Shown in pieces: positions 1 through 9,748 of a stretch of 64,000 bases of DNA. How positions within the stretch are numbered: position 1 is the first letter of the stretch; each line of letters begins with the position of its first letter. Both the position numbers and the translations under genes were made by a program. The notes under the pieces were generated by a model. The model did no database searches and was not told where the DNA came from. It saw only the letters and a list, made by a program, of their open reading frames with translations. Location of the stretch: assembly GCA_000023185.1 (NCBI GenBank), contig CP001623.1:124001-188000 (forward strand), read 5' to 3'. This DNA comes from Rhizobium leguminosarum bv. trifolii WSM1325 (GTDB lineage Bacteria > Pseudomonadota > Alphaproteobacteria > Rhizobiales > Rhizobiaceae).

Positions 1-641
1 TATGGCCAGGGCAGGGCGAGCGGCCTGACATATGCCTTATAGGATGCGTCCGACCAGTTCCTTTGGTCTTCCATTTCAAAGGTGTCGCCCTCCATCCGGC
101 ATTCCGCCTGAACGTCAGGCATGATCGCATGAGTGATGGCGCGCATGTCCTTGAAAGGCTGCCAGGGCTCGATGACATCGGGAAACCGGGTTGCCACTTT
201 CCGGCCGTCGACATGTTCGACCGTCGCCGGTGAACCCGCCACGCCGACGATCGGATGCAGGATGCAGAAGCCGCAGCGATTGGTCTCGAAGCCGGTCTCT
301 GTGATGGCTTCGGCCTCGAAGTCGAGCCGGTCCGCGCTTCCGGTGATGCGAACGTCAATGACAAGCCTCGTGTCATCAGGTCCCTCGCAGCGGGCTCGAT
401 AGGCGACCGCGAAACGATTGTCACTCTGCTCGATGCGGAGATCAACAATTACAGGGCTGTAGGTGCCCCAGTCCGGGTCGCGAACGAGGTAGGAGATCGC
501 TCGCAGCACCTCGGTCCCATCGTAGCGGATGGTGCGGAGGTTGCCATTGGCGAGATCGGCTTCCAGTTTTCCGGCTCTCAGCCGAACCGGCGGCGTTTCA
601 ACGAGGCGGGTGCCGTAGAGCTGGAACGCATCGACTTTCAT
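1..641 (-). CDS. apnL: D-apionate lactonase, N-terminal 213 residues (cut by window edge)
   Basis: The frame opens at ATG 641 and runs off the left edge without a stop, so only the N-terminal part is visible. The ATG overlaps the TGA of the upstream dehydrogenase (ATGA, 639-641), showing translational coupling in the same operon. There is no signal peptide. I identify it mostly from position: in the described D-apiose pathway a lactonase of this otherwise uncharacterised family opens D-apionolactone, the product of the adjacent dehydrogenase, to D-apionate. The visible part has conserved-looking blocks rich in Arg, Asp and Trp but no motif I can name as catalytic. Identity as ApnL is an inference from family memory plus context. 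Confidence 0.62.
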   Translation of the reverse strand, partial: MKVDAFQLYGTRLVETPPVRLRAGKLEADLANGNLRTIRYDGTEVLRAISYLVRDPDWGTYSPVIVDLRIEQSDNRFAVAYRARCEGPDDTRLVIDVRITGSADRLDFEAEAITETGFETNRCGFCILHPIVGVAGSPATVEHVDGRKVATRFPDVIEPWQPFKDMRAITHAIMPDVQAECRMEGDTFEMEDQRNWSDASYKAYVRPLALPWP

Positions 642-1672
642 CGCAGCATCGCTCCGACATCGATCGTCTGTCCCCTGGCCGCACTGTCATAGGCGGCCTC
701 GACGAGCGCAAAAGTTTTCAGATTGTCGGCCCCTGACGTCGAATGTTCCGCGCCGCGCTCCAGCTGATCGACCCAATGCTGCTGGATCGCGTGGACGCTC
801 TCCTGGATGTTGTGCCAGGGCCGCGAGGCCCATGACAACAACTTCGGCGATACGTCAGTGGTGGTGGTGCCCCTGGCGTTGGTGATTTCGAGCCCGTAAC
901 CCTGGGTCAGGCGGATCGTGCCCTCTGAACCGTCGAGCTCGATCAAGGTCTCGGGGAACGGCTCCCTGGAAAGCCTGGTGGCGTAGCTGACGTCGACCAC
1001 CGACGTGGCGCCGTTTTCGTGATCGAGCAGAATGGTCGCGACATCCTCGCCCTTGATTCTGGGATTGACCCGCTTGGTGCGGGCCGTGAGCGAGCGAACG
1101 TCGCCAAGGATATAGCGGGCGATATCGAGCGTATGGATGCCGAGGTCTTCAATGATGAACCGTTCGCCCTCGGCCAAATAGGGTTGGCCGGAAAAGACGT
1201 CGTAGGCCGAACGGAAGGAGAAGCGGCCCCAGAAAGGCGTGCCGATGGCATCGGTCTCCAGCGCCTTGCGCACCGCCTGGATCGGCGTCTGCCAGCGAAA
1301 ATTCTCGTGCACCATCAGCGGTATGCCGGCATTGCGGCACGCCGCGACCATCGCCTTCGCGTCCGACAAGGTCTTGGCGAACGGCTTCTGGCAGATAGCC
1401 GGCACTTTGTTCCGAGCCGCCATTTCGACGAGAAAGCGATGGCTTTCGACGGTCGTGGCAATGTCGGCGAAATCAAAACCGCCATCGGCGAACAAAGCCT
1501 GGGAATCGCCATAGCGGCGATCGATGCCGAACTGATCGCCGACGATCTTCAGCCGCTCCGGATCACGGTCGCAGATCGCGACGATGCCGGCGCCCCGAAC
1601 GTCGTTCCAGGCATGCATCTGGTTGACCGCAAAGAAACCGCAACCGATCAAAGCCCCTTTTAATTCCGTCAT
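638..1672 (-). CDS. apsD: Gfo/Idh/MocA-family oxidoreductase, probable D-apiose dehydrogenase
   Basis: The 344-residue cytoplasmic protein has a Rossmann N-terminus with the dinucleotide loop GCGFFA at residues 10-15, a QKPF variant of the family EKP motif at 95-98 (catalytic Lys 97), and a DLGIH motif at 176-180 giving the Asp and His typical of the active site. Family members oxidise sugars with NAD(P). The neighbours (lactonase, apionate oxidoisomerase, kinase, RuBisCO-like protein) point to D-apiose oxidised to apionolactone. The gene is one base downstream of the permease stop and overlaps the lactonase by 4 bp. An inositol or other sugar dehydrogenase would look similar by sequence alone. 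Confidence 0.75.
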   Translation of the reverse strand: MTELKGALIGCGFFAVNQMHAWNDVRGAGIVAICDRDPERLKIVGDQFGIDRRYGDSQALFADGGFDFADIATTVESHRFLVEMAARNKVPAICQKPFAKTLSDAKAMVAACRNAGIPLMVHENFRWQTPIQAVRKALETDAIGTPFWGRFSFRSAYDVFSGQPYLAEGERFIIEDLGIHTLDIARYILGDVRSLTARTKRVNPRIKGEDVATILLDHENGATSVVDVSYATRLSREPFPETLIELDGSEGTIRLTQGYGLEITNARGTTTTDVSPKLLSWASRPWHNIQESVHAIQQHWVDQLERGAEHSTSGADNLKTFALVEAAYDSAARGQTIDVGAMLR

Positions 1673-1673
1673 C

Positions 1674-2738
1674 TCAACCTGCCTTTGCCATCTGCATGAG
1701 GGTGACGCGCTGCTGCAGGCGGCGCTGCGCCTGGTCGACGACGACGGCGATGATGATGACCAGGCCCTTGATGACCATCTGCCAGAAGGAGGAGACGCCC
1801 ATCATCACCAATCCGTCGGAGAGGATGCCGATGACGAAGGCGCCGATGATCGTGCCGCCGATCGTGCCGCGGCCGCCCGACATCGAGGTGCCGCCGAGCA
1901 CGGCTGCGGCAATCGCATTGAGTTCGAAGCTTTCGCCGGTTGCCGGATGGGCTGCCATCAGTTCCGACGAGATGACGACGCCGACGATGGCGGCGCACAG
2001 TCCGGAGAACATGTAGACGAAGATCTTCACGACATCGACCCGGATACCGGACATGCGCGCGGCCCGTTCATTGCCGCCGACGGCGAAGATATGACGGCCG
2101 ATCGGCGTCGAGCGGGCGACATAGGCGGCCAGCAGCGCAAGCACGATCAGAATCCAGATCGATACCGGCAGGCCGAGAATGCGTCCGGCGCCGAAGAAAT
2201 CGAAGCCGGTAGTGGCATATTCAGGTCGGCCGACAAGGTTCGGAAACGTCTGGCCGTCCGACGACAGCAAAGCGAGGCCGCGGGCGATATAGAGCGTGCC
2301 GAGCGTGGCGATGAAGGGCGCAACGTTGAGCTTGGTGATCAGCAGGCCGTTGATCAGACCGATGAGCAGGCCGATCGACACGGTGATCAGCACGATCTCG
2401 AAGAGGTTGAAAAAGATGGTGTAGCCGATCGGCAATTCGATGCCGTAAAGGATCAGTCCGCCGGCGACCATGCCGCAAAGCCCGACGATAGATCCAACCG
2501 AGAGATCGATGCCGCCGGTGATGATGACGAAGGTCATGCCCATGGCCAGGAAGGCGTTCAGCGCCACGTGCTTCGACATCAGGATCATGTTCGCCGTCGA
2601 GGTGAAGTTCGGCGCGAAGATCGCAAAGAAGATGATGACGGCGAACAGAGCGATGAACGTCCTGAGCTTCATCAGCGTCAGAAGCGCCGAGCCGTTGGCG
2701 CCCTTCGGCGCAAGAGTGGTTGATGTTGCCGCCATCAT
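1674..2738 (-). CDS. RbsC-like sugar ABC transporter permease
   Basis: The 354-residue, strongly hydrophobic inner-membrane protein has about ten predicted membrane segments from residue 27 onward and the FITGGIDLSVGS block characteristic of ribose/xylose-type (CUT2) permeases. It forms the channel of the importer encoded by its neighbours. The ATG at 2738 overlaps the ATPase stop (ATGA), with a second in-frame ATG directly after it. Gene order is binding protein, DUF2291 lipoprotein, ATPase, permease, then the apiose dehydrogenase, so the likely cargo is D-apiose or a related branched sugar or acid. The substrate is inferred from neighbours only. Confidence 0.88.
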   Translation of the reverse strand: MMAATSTTLAPKGANGSALLTLMKLRTFIALFAVIIFFAIFAPNFTSTANMILMSKHVALNAFLAMGMTFVIITGGIDLSVGSIVGLCGMVAGGLILYGIELPIGYTIFFNLFEIVLITVSIGLLIGLINGLLITKLNVAPFIATLGTLYIARGLALLSSDGQTFPNLVGRPEYATTGFDFFGAGRILGLPVSIWILIVLALLAAYVARSTPIGRHIFAVGGNERAARMSGIRVDVVKIFVYMFSGLCAAIVGVVISSELMAAHPATGESFELNAIAAAVLGGTSMSGGRGTIGGTIIGAFVIGILSDGLVMMGVSSFWQMVIKGLVIIIAVVVDQAQRRLQQRVTLMQMAKAG

Positions 2739-4285
2739 GACGCGAGTTTCCCTTGATGTCCGTGTCCCTTGGCCGAAGCCGCGATAATGGCTTCTTCCGT
2801 CGCCTCGTTGCGGTCGAAGACGGCGACCAGCTGGCCGTTGCTCAAGACCGCGATGCGATCGGAAAGCGCCATGACCTCCTCGAGGTCGGAAGTCGAAAAC
2901 AGAATGGCGAGCCCATTGGCCGCCAGCCGCCGCATGGTGCGGAAGACATCGGCCTTGGCGCCGACATCGATGCCGCGGCTCGGCTCGTCCATCAGAAGCA
3001 CTTTCGGATTGGTCATCAACGCCTTACCGATGACGACCTTCTGCTGATTGCCGCCGGACATCGAGGTCACCTCGAAATCCAGATTCGGCGCCTTGATCGA
3101 GAGATCGCGGATTGCATCGCGAACGGCATTTTTCTCCGCCCCCCTGTCGATGTGAAAGAGCCGGGTGAAGCGGCCGAGGCTCGCCAGTGTCAGATTGGAG
3201 GCGATGGAAAGCACCTGGACCAGACCTTCGCGCTGCCGGTCTTCCGGAATGAGCGCAAGGCCGCGGCGGATGCGCCGCGTAGTGTCGCGGGCACGAACCT
3301 GCTTGCCGTCGATGAAGATCTTGCCGGTCGAGTGTGTGTGACGGCCGATCACGCATTCGAAGAATTCGCTGCGCCCGGCACCCATCAGGCCGTAGATGCC
3401 GAGGATTTCGCCCGCCCTGACCGACAGGGAGACATCGTTGACCGAAAGCCCACCCGTCGGCCGCGGCAGGCTGATGTTTTCGGCGCGAAAGACCTCGGCT
3501 CCGACGGCGTGGTCCACGGACTTTGCAAAATCCTTGGCATCCGAGCCGATCATGGAACGCACGATCCAGCGCGTGTCGATATCGCGGACCATCGCTTCGC
3601 CGGTGACCTGGCCGTCACGCAGCACCGTGATGTAGTCGCCGATCCGCATCAACTCCTCGAGCCGGTGCGAGATATAGACGATCGCCACACCCTGGGCCTT
3701 CAGTTCCGCGATCACCTTGAACAGGATCTCGACTTCGGCCGCCGAAAGCGCCGACGTCGGCTCGTCCATGATCAGGATACGGGCATTCAACGACATCGCC
3801 TTGGCGATTTCGACGAGCTGCTGCTGGCCGATCGGCAAATCCTCGACCATCGCATCCGCCTCGATCCCGGCATCCAGACGCTTCAAAAATGCATTGGCCT
3901 TTTGCACCTGCGCCTTGTGATCGATGCCGAGGATGCCACGGGTGATCTCACGCGTGGTGAAGATATTCTCGGCGACAGACATGTTGGCGAAGAGATTGAG
4001 TTCCTGGAAGATCATGCCGATGCCATTCGCCTGCGCGTGCGCCGGGCTGTCGAAGGATACGGGCTTGCCATCGAGGATGATGCGGCCGAGCGTCGGACGC
4101 TCGACACCGGCGATGATCTTCATCAACGTCGACTTGCCTGCACCGTTTTCGCCGACGAGGACGTTCACTGCACCGCGGCGCAGCTCGAGATTGGCGCGCT
4201 TGACGGCGACGATGCCAGAATAGACCTTCGACACGTCGTCGAGGCGCAGGATGATGTCGTCCTTTTCTGCCTCTCCTGTGGTCAT
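2735..4285 (-). CDS. RbsA-like sugar ABC transporter ATPase (two fused nucleotide-binding domains)
   Basis: A 516-residue protein with duplicated ABC domains, as in RbsA/MglA. The first Walker A (GENGAGKST, residues 45-53) and Walker B (MDEPTSAL) are intact. The second half has the degenerate P-loop GLMGAGRSE usual for this family and a MDEPSRGID Walker B. The frame remains open far upstream, but I choose ATG 4285 because it overlaps the DUF2291 stop (ATGA) and the protein then begins where homologues do; the upstream extension is antisense-like Arg-rich noise inside the DUF2291 gene. It powers the sugar importer with the permease downstream. Confidence 0.9.
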   Translation of the reverse strand: MTTGEAEKDDIILRLDDVSKVYSGIVAVKRANLELRRGAVNVLVGENGAGKSTLMKIIAGVERPTLGRIILDGKPVSFDSPAHAQANGIGMIFQELNLFANMSVAENIFTTREITRGILGIDHKAQVQKANAFLKRLDAGIEADAMVEDLPIGQQQLVEIAKAMSLNARILIMDEPTSALSAAEVEILFKVIAELKAQGVAIVYISHRLEELMRIGDYITVLRDGQVTGEAMVRDIDTRWIVRSMIGSDAKDFAKSVDHAVGAEVFRAENISLPRPTGGLSVNDVSLSVRAGEILGIYGLMGAGRSEFFECVIGRHTHSTGKIFIDGKQVRARDTTRRIRRGLALIPEDRQREGLVQVLSIASNLTLASLGRFTRLFHIDRGAEKNAVRDAIRDLSIKAPNLDFEVTSMSGGNQQKVVIGKALMTNPKVLLMDEPSRGIDVGAKADVFRTMRRLAANGLAILFSTSDLEEVMALSDRIAVLSNGQLVAVFDRNEATEEAIIAASAKGHGHQGKLAS

Positions 4286-4926
4286 GGGCCGACCTTCAGT
4301 TCCGAAGGTGTTATGAGCGGCAGCTCGCCGCTCTTCGGCAGCGGAAACGCGCCGATCGCGGTCACCGTCTTGCCGGCGAGGCCTTCGCGCGGAACCGCTG
4401 ACAGAAAGGCCGTATTGGCCTTCTCGTTGAAGGCTTTGCCGAACTGCGCCCACTCGATCTGGTTCTTGAATTCGTTGAAATTGACGAACTCCAGCGTGTC
4501 GCGCAGCGCCGTGCCGCGCAGCGCTGGCCCGATTTGCACCTTGGCGTCGGCCTTGCCGTCGCCATCTGCGTCGACATCGAGTGTTGCCGCGCGCGAGGCC
4601 GTATCGACCGCGACAACCTTGCCGGTGATCTTCACCGCATAGGTCCATGGCGAGCTGCTCTGCTTGCGGGGATTGCCGTATTTCTCGCCGGCGGCGTCGG
4701 GGCTGGAGGTGGCCAGTTGCATGACGTCCTTGAGGTCGCCGGCGCGCTTTTCGAAATAGGGCACTGCCTCGGACTGCCAGATCGCCTCGACCTTTGCATT
4801 CGGATCGAAGGCGGTCTTGGCCGCTGCCGCAGCCTTTTCCTCAGCCGTCGGCGTCTTGATGATCTTGCAACCGGGCAAGGCGGCCGCCACGACGGCAGCG
4901 AGCAGGGCGCCCTTCATTCTCAACAT
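4282..4926 (-). CDS. DUF2291 family lipoprotein of a sugar ABC transporter operon
   Basis: The 214-residue protein starts with a short signal sequence ending in a lipobox LPGC (residues 18-21), so it should be anchored by Cys 21, followed by an Ala/Lys-rich linker. DUF2291 proteins are found repeatedly between the binding protein and ATPase of RbsABC-like systems, as here; their role is not known to me and may be as an accessory envelope component. The gene begins after a large intercistronic palindrome and its stop overlaps the ATPase start. Confidence 0.8.
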   Translation of the reverse strand: MLRMKGALLAAVVAAALPGCKIIKTPTAEEKAAAAAKTAFDPNAKVEAIWQSEAVPYFEKRAGDLKDVMQLATSSPDAAGEKYGNPRKQSSSPWTYAVKITGKVVAVDTASRAATLDVDADGDGKADAKVQIGPALRGTALRDTLEFVNFNEFKNQIEWAQFGKAFNEKANTAFLSAVPREGLAGKTVTAIGAFPLPKSGELPLITPSELKVGP

Positions 4927-4955
4927 GCTTTAAACCTCGACGTCTTGCAAAATGC

Positions 4956-4989
4956 ATTGCGGAGGGCGCAGCGCTGCGCCCTCCGCAAT
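4956..4989. repeat. 34-bp perfect palindrome between binding protein and DUF2291 genes
   Basis: Bases 4956-4972 are the exact reverse complement of 4973-4989 (17 bp per arm, centre AGC/GCT), lying just after the binding-protein stop and 30 bp before the DUF2291 start. In RNA it would form a very stable GC hairpin without a U tract. In such operons this arrangement commonly protects the upstream binding-protein message or attenuates downstream expression; that role here is inferred. Confidence 0.85.
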
Positions 4990-4999
4990 TCGCGGCTGA

Positions 5000-6016
<1,017 letters not shown>

Positions 6017-6844
6017 TCACGTGATGCGCCGGATGCTTTCGGCGATCTCCTGTGGTTCGAATACCTTTTTCCAGTCGTCGCGCATCAGCGCCGGGATGCC
6101 GAACTCGATCGCCTTGTTGCAGGCATCCGAGAACACGCCGTCGACTTCCTTGAAGATGACCGCGCCGAGCACGTTCATATGGCCGAGCAGGAAGTCGCGG
6201 GCGGCCTGTTCCGGCACGCCGCGTGCCACGCATTCGTCCATGGCCTGCCGCATGACGACGAGCAGCGATGCGCAGACGGTTTCCGACAAGCCCGGTTCGA
6301 GCATGGCAAGCTGATCGACCGTGACTCGGTGCGAGCGCATGACCGGGGCCCAGATCAGCTTGGCAATTTCCTCGCCGAGCGCGTAGGCGCTTTCCGGACC
6401 CTGCATCAGCGCCGAGACGATATGCTGCTTGGCGAAGAGGCCGCCGAAGTGGTCCTTCTTCGCCTGCATGTCCGTCTCGTCATTGAAGATCGGCGGATGG
6501 CAGGGATGGGTGACGAAATAGGTAAGATCGTCGCGCTTCGGCAGGTGGCCGGCAAAGGGAGCCGCAGCGTCCAGCGCGATCACCATGGTACCTGAAGTGA
6601 GCTTGTCGACGATGCCTGCCGCGACTTTGCCGATTGCCGTGTCCGGCACGGCAAGGATCACCACCTCAGCGCCGTCGAGCCCGATATCGACGGGCACGCA
6701 ATCGACACCGAGATCGTTCTTCAAACGGGTCTTGCCTGCGTCGCTCACCTCGATATGGCGGACCTCGAAACGCGAGCCTTTGAGATTTTTGGCAAGCCGG
6801 TATCCCATTTTCCCGCCTGCGCCGAAGAGGGCAATCTTAGTCAT
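6017..6844 (-). CDS. apnO: D-apionate oxidoisomerase, probable (6-phosphogluconate-dehydrogenase-like)
   Basis: The 275-residue cytoplasmic protein has an N-terminal NAD-binding loop GAGGKMG (residues 8-14), a Rossmann fold, and a helical C-terminal half resembling phosphogluconate dehydrogenase-like enzymes. In the described apionate pathway an enzyme of this type oxidises and isomerises D-apionate to 3-oxo-isoapionate. It is the first gene of the downstream transcript (apnO, importer genes, apsD, apnL), 75 bp upstream of the binding protein, with a putative regulator site 39 bp upstream of its ATG. Assignment rests on family plus the neighbouring kinase and RuBisCO-like protein; a beta-hydroxyacid dehydrogenase of other specificity is the alternative. 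Confidence 0.72.
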   Translation of the reverse strand: MTKIALFGAGGKMGYRLAKNLKGSRFEVRHIEVSDAGKTRLKNDLGVDCVPVDIGLDGAEVVILAVPDTAIGKVAAGIVDKLTSGTMVIALDAAAPFAGHLPKRDDLTYFVTHPCHPPIFNDETDMQAKKDHFGGLFAKQHIVSALMQGPESAYALGEEIAKLIWAPVMRSHRVTVDQLAMLEPGLSETVCASLLVVMRQAMDECVARGVPEQAARDFLLGHMNVLGAVIFKEVDGVFSDACNKAIEFGIPALMRDDWKKVFEPQEIAESIRRIT

Positions 6845-6882
6845 GTTTTCCTCACCTTTTCCGTTCTCAATAGGATCACATA

Positions 6883-6896
6883 CTGGTATGATGAGT
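6883..6896 (+). promoter_or_regulatory. Candidate operator shared with 9646-9659
   Basis: The 14-mer CTGGTATGATGAGT lies 39-52 bp upstream of the apnO start. The same sequence with one change (CTGGTATAATGAGT) occurs upstream of the RuBisCO-like gene at 9646-9659, in the same orientation. Two such copies in front of the two transcripts of the locus, with a GntR regulator gene adjacent, suggest a binding site of that regulator. Binding is inferred. Confidence 0.5.
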
Positions 6897-6990
6897 CAAT
6901 CACCATATCACTACTAAATGTGCTAGGATCCACGTTTTTTGCGTGAAGCCGGTCGATCGCGCGTTTGATCGATGAAACCTCGGGAAACCA

Positions 6991-8337
6991 TCAGTGCTTC
7001 CTTCCGTCGCGGATCTGGACGAAATACTCGTCCGTCCCGACCTGGCCGCCTTTAAGCGCGATCTGCAGGCCGTTGGTCGGCTGATGGTCGCCATGCGCAA
7101 GGCAAAGCGGAGAACCCGGCGTCTGGGGCAGCGGAAGAAGCGTCGTCAGGGCGTCGATCTTCAACTGCCTGAGGGCGTGACTGGACGTGTCGCCGCCGGC
7201 GACGACCGCACGTGAAAGTCCTTCGCTCTCGATCAGGCGGCGCAAGATCGTGCCGAGCGCGCTGCCGAGCCGATGACGCGCGCCCGGAACCCTGTCGATG
7301 TCGGCGCCGCGGTCTGCGCACGGGCCAAGCGCGGTATAAAGGATGACGCTCTTGCCTTGCCGGAGCATCTGGATGCCGGCCTCGACCGCTGCATCCACCG
7401 CGCCTTCGCCATGCTCCGAGACCAGTGCAAGCGGATCGAGCGCGATACTCTCGAAGCCGTTGTCGACAGCCGTCCGGATCTGGCGCTCGGTCGTTGGCGA
7501 TACGCTGCCCGAGACGACGGCGAGGCGATCAACCGGGCCGATATCGGGAAACTCGGCGCCGCTGTTGCCGATGAAGCCGCTCCGCCGCCACGCGCTGAGC
7601 AGGGCATATTCGACCCCCGAGGAGCCGGCGACAAAGCTTCCCGAACGGCCGGTGGCACGAAGCAACTGTCGACCCGCGGCCTCCTGCGTCGCCTCGGAGT
7701 CGACATCGATGAGCAGGATCCCTTCTGAAGCCGACGCCAGTTCGTCGATCCGCGCATCGGCGTCCGGCGCGGTGATGGCGACGAGATCGGCGAGCAGGAC
7801 GGGAAGGCGGGTCTGCTTCGACAGGTGCACCGCAAGGTCCGCCTCGTCCATCGGGGTCACCGGATGGCGGCTCATGACGGGATGGCGGTCGATGCGAAAG
7901 ATCCGGCCCTGGTAAGCGGCAAAAAGATTGCCGAATGCCGTGTAGCGCTTCAGTTGCGGCGCGCCGACGATGACCGGCACCACGGATTGCCCGAATACCG
8001 ATCGGCCGATTTCGATCGCCTTGCCGATATTGCCGATTTCGGGGCTGGAATCGAAGGTCGAGCAGACCTTGTAGTGGCAGATGTCAGCGCCGAGCGAATT
8101 CAGCCACTCGAAAGCGCGCGCAAGGTGCTCTTGCATCCATGCGGGGGTCTCGCTTCGGCTTGTCCCGGCAACGCCGATTGCGCGGCAATCCCTGAAGCGC
8201 GCAAGCAGTTCCGGCGTGGGAATGTCGAGGAAGAGCACGGTCGACACGCCGTTCGATGCCAATGCCTCCATGACATCGGTGGAGCCGGTAAAGTCATCCC
8301 CGTAATAACTGACGAGAGGTCCATCCATCGCGGTCAT
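6991..8337 (-). CDS. oiaK: 3-oxo-isoapionate kinase, probable (four-carbon acid sugar kinase family, DUF1537)
   Basis: The 448-residue cytoplasmic protein starts YYGDDFTGSTDVME, the hallmark N-terminus of the DUF1537 acid-sugar kinases (OtnK, DtnK, OiaK). A C-terminal glycine-rich VVAGGDTSSHALRQL block near residue 380 fits the nucleotide-binding part. The start at ATG 8337 overlaps the stop of the RuBisCO-like gene (ATGA), and an alternative ATG lies at 8328. In a locus with a RuBisCO-like protein the expected reaction is ATP-dependent phosphorylation of 3-oxo-isoapionate, preparing it for the next enzyme. Other acid-sugar specificities are possible from sequence alone. Confidence 0.75.
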   Translation of the reverse strand: MTAMDGPLVSYYGDDFTGSTDVMEALASNGVSTVLFLDIPTPELLARFRDCRAIGVAGTSRSETPAWMQEHLARAFEWLNSLGADICHYKVCSTFDSSPEIGNIGKAIEIGRSVFGQSVVPVIVGAPQLKRYTAFGNLFAAYQGRIFRIDRHPVMSRHPVTPMDEADLAVHLSKQTRLPVLLADLVAITAPDADARIDELASASEGILLIDVDSEATQEAAGRQLLRATGRSGSFVAGSSGVEYALLSAWRRSGFIGNSGAEFPDIGPVDRLAVVSGSVSPTTERQIRTAVDNGFESIALDPLALVSEHGEGAVDAAVEAGIQMLRQGKSVILYTALGPCADRGADIDRVPGARHRLGSALGTILRRLIESEGLSRAVVAGGDTSSHALRQLKIDALTTLLPLPQTPGSPLCLAHGDHQPTNGLQIALKGGQVGTDEYFVQIRDGRKH

Positions 8338-9590
8338 GCGCCCTTGCCGTCGCTGAATTTGGCAATCGAAGCGGCGAGCTCCGGATGATCTTTCGCGTAG
8401 GTCTCCAACGGGATGTCCGCGACCGCGGCCTGCCAAGCCTGCTGCACGGCCCGAACGCCGGCCGCCGGGCCGCCGGGGTGGCTGACGATGCCGCCGCCGC
8501 AGAGATAGAGAAGATCGACTGTCCGGCCGGTCCGCTTGTAGGTCTCAGGCGCTTGTCCTCCCCACTGACCCGAGCCGGCAACCGGAAGCGGGCAATCGGA
8601 GGCATTAAACAGCGGCGTGCTGACGGCCTTGAAGGACGAGACGAAACTGTCGTCCGGTTCCCAATATTTGACCCTGATACCGTTGATCTGAAACTGGTCG
8701 ACCCCGAGCAGCCGCCAGAATTGCTGATAGACCTTGAAGTCCATGCCGGCGCCCGGGTCGCGCGTCAGCACGTCCCAACCGTTTCGATGCGCGTGCAGCA
8801 CCAGATTGGAGCGCTTGCGCAGAAAGCTCATGCCGCCGAAGCCGATCGAGTTGATGTTGACGACGGCGCAATTGCCGCCGGCCTTGGCGACGATGTCGTG
8901 GTTGCGCATCATCTCGTCGGGGTCGGCATGCGAGATGCCGAAGGCATACATGACCTTCTTGCCGGTCTTCTGCTCGTGATCGAGAATGCGCGGCATGATC
9001 GCCGCAACGCGGTCCTTGAGCGGCGAATAGGCCGGGCTCATCAGTTTTTCGTCATCCTTGATGAAGTCTACGCCGGATGAGATCAGCTCGCCGACGAGTT
9101 CCGCCGTTTCGTGCGGTCTGAGACCAAGCGCCGGCTTGACGATCGTTCCGATGATGGGCCGGCCTTCGACGCCGGTGAGGCGGCGGCTTCCGGGGATGCC
9201 GAACTGCGGTCCCGGATGCGCGCTTTTGAAGGCGTCGGGGAGCTTCATATCGACGATGCGGATGCCGGTCATGCCCTTGATGGAGTAGACGCCGCCGATT
9301 GCAATGGTCATCAATGCCGCAAGGTCTGTCCCGATCGCGTCCAGCGGAAAGGCGATGTCGACATCGGCGCGATGAAGCGGCGTGCCGGGGCCGACCTCGG
9401 GCCAAGTCGGATGACTGGCGCCTTCGAGCGGACGGATCGCGAGCACACGGGCGGCGACACGTGATTTCAGCTCTTCGGTCTCGCCGGGGACGGGAACGAA
9501 GGTGCCGGTCGACTGGTCGCTCGCGATCTTTTCCGCCATCGCCTCGACGCTGCCGGGCGTTTCGATACGGTAGGTCAGGGTAATTATCAT
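8334..9590 (-). CDS. RuBisCO-like protein of 3-oxo-isoapionate-4-phosphate metabolism (OiaT/OiaX type)
   Basis: From ATG 9590 the 418-residue product has the RuBisCO large-chain fold. The VKPALGL block carries Lys 152, and FIKDDE at 176-181 keeps the carbamylatable Lys 178 and metal ligands Asp 180 and Glu 181; a later HAHR block supplies the usual active-site His. It is a form IV protein, not a CO2-fixing enzyme. Two apionate-pathway RuBisCO-like activities are known to me: decarboxylase, and transcarboxylase/hydrolase giving 3-phosphoglycerate plus glycolate. No tetrulose-phosphate isomerase is visible, which favours the second. The open upstream extension lacks a ribosome site match and is ignored. 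It heads the transcript with the kinase. Confidence 0.82.
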   Translation of the reverse strand: MIITLTYRIETPGSVEAMAEKIASDQSTGTFVPVPGETEELKSRVAARVLAIRPLEGASHPTWPEVGPGTPLHRADVDIAFPLDAIGTDLAALMTIAIGGVYSIKGMTGIRIVDMKLPDAFKSAHPGPQFGIPGSRRLTGVEGRPIIGTIVKPALGLRPHETAELVGELISSGVDFIKDDEKLMSPAYSPLKDRVAAIMPRILDHEQKTGKKVMYAFGISHADPDEMMRNHDIVAKAGGNCAVVNINSIGFGGMSFLRKRSNLVLHAHRNGWDVLTRDPGAGMDFKVYQQFWRLLGVDQFQINGIRVKYWEPDDSFVSSFKAVSTPLFNASDCPLPVAGSGQWGGQAPETYKRTGRTVDLLYLCGGGIVSHPGGPAAGVRAVQQAWQAAVADIPLETYAKDHPELAASIAKFSDGKGA

Positions 9591-9645
9591 GAAACGGACG
9601 GTTGCTCCTCTCGCCACGCAGATTACCATGGCGTCAACTTGTGAT

Positions 9646-9671
9646 CTGGTATAATGAGTATTCCAACTCAT
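9646..9671. promoter_or_regulatory. Candidate operator of the apiose locus with inverted repeat
   Basis: CTGGTATAATGAGT (9646-9659) repeats the element at 6883-6896. It is followed by an exact inverted repeat ATGAGT-6 nt-ACTCAT (9654-9671). It sits between the divergent RuBisCO-like gene (start 9590) and the GntR regulator (start 9749), the right place for control of both. A TATAAT hexamer inside it could also act as a -10 box. Confidence 0.5.
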
Positions 9672-9748
9672 GAAAAGTAGAATCTTCGGATCCGCAAATT
9701 TTCGCCGACAGCTTTGTTCTCGACCCGGAAACTGTTAGGAGGAAACAT

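Noticed and set aside
1584..4642. Long plus-strand frames opposite the sugar-importer genes
   Set aside because: Asp/His/Arg-rich low-complexity products antisense to the permease and ATPase genes; no ribosome sites or domains.
8334..9590. Carbon-fixing RuBisCO
   Set aside because: The sequence is a form IV RuBisCO-like protein, there is no small subunit or phosphoribulokinase, and the context is apionate catabolism.
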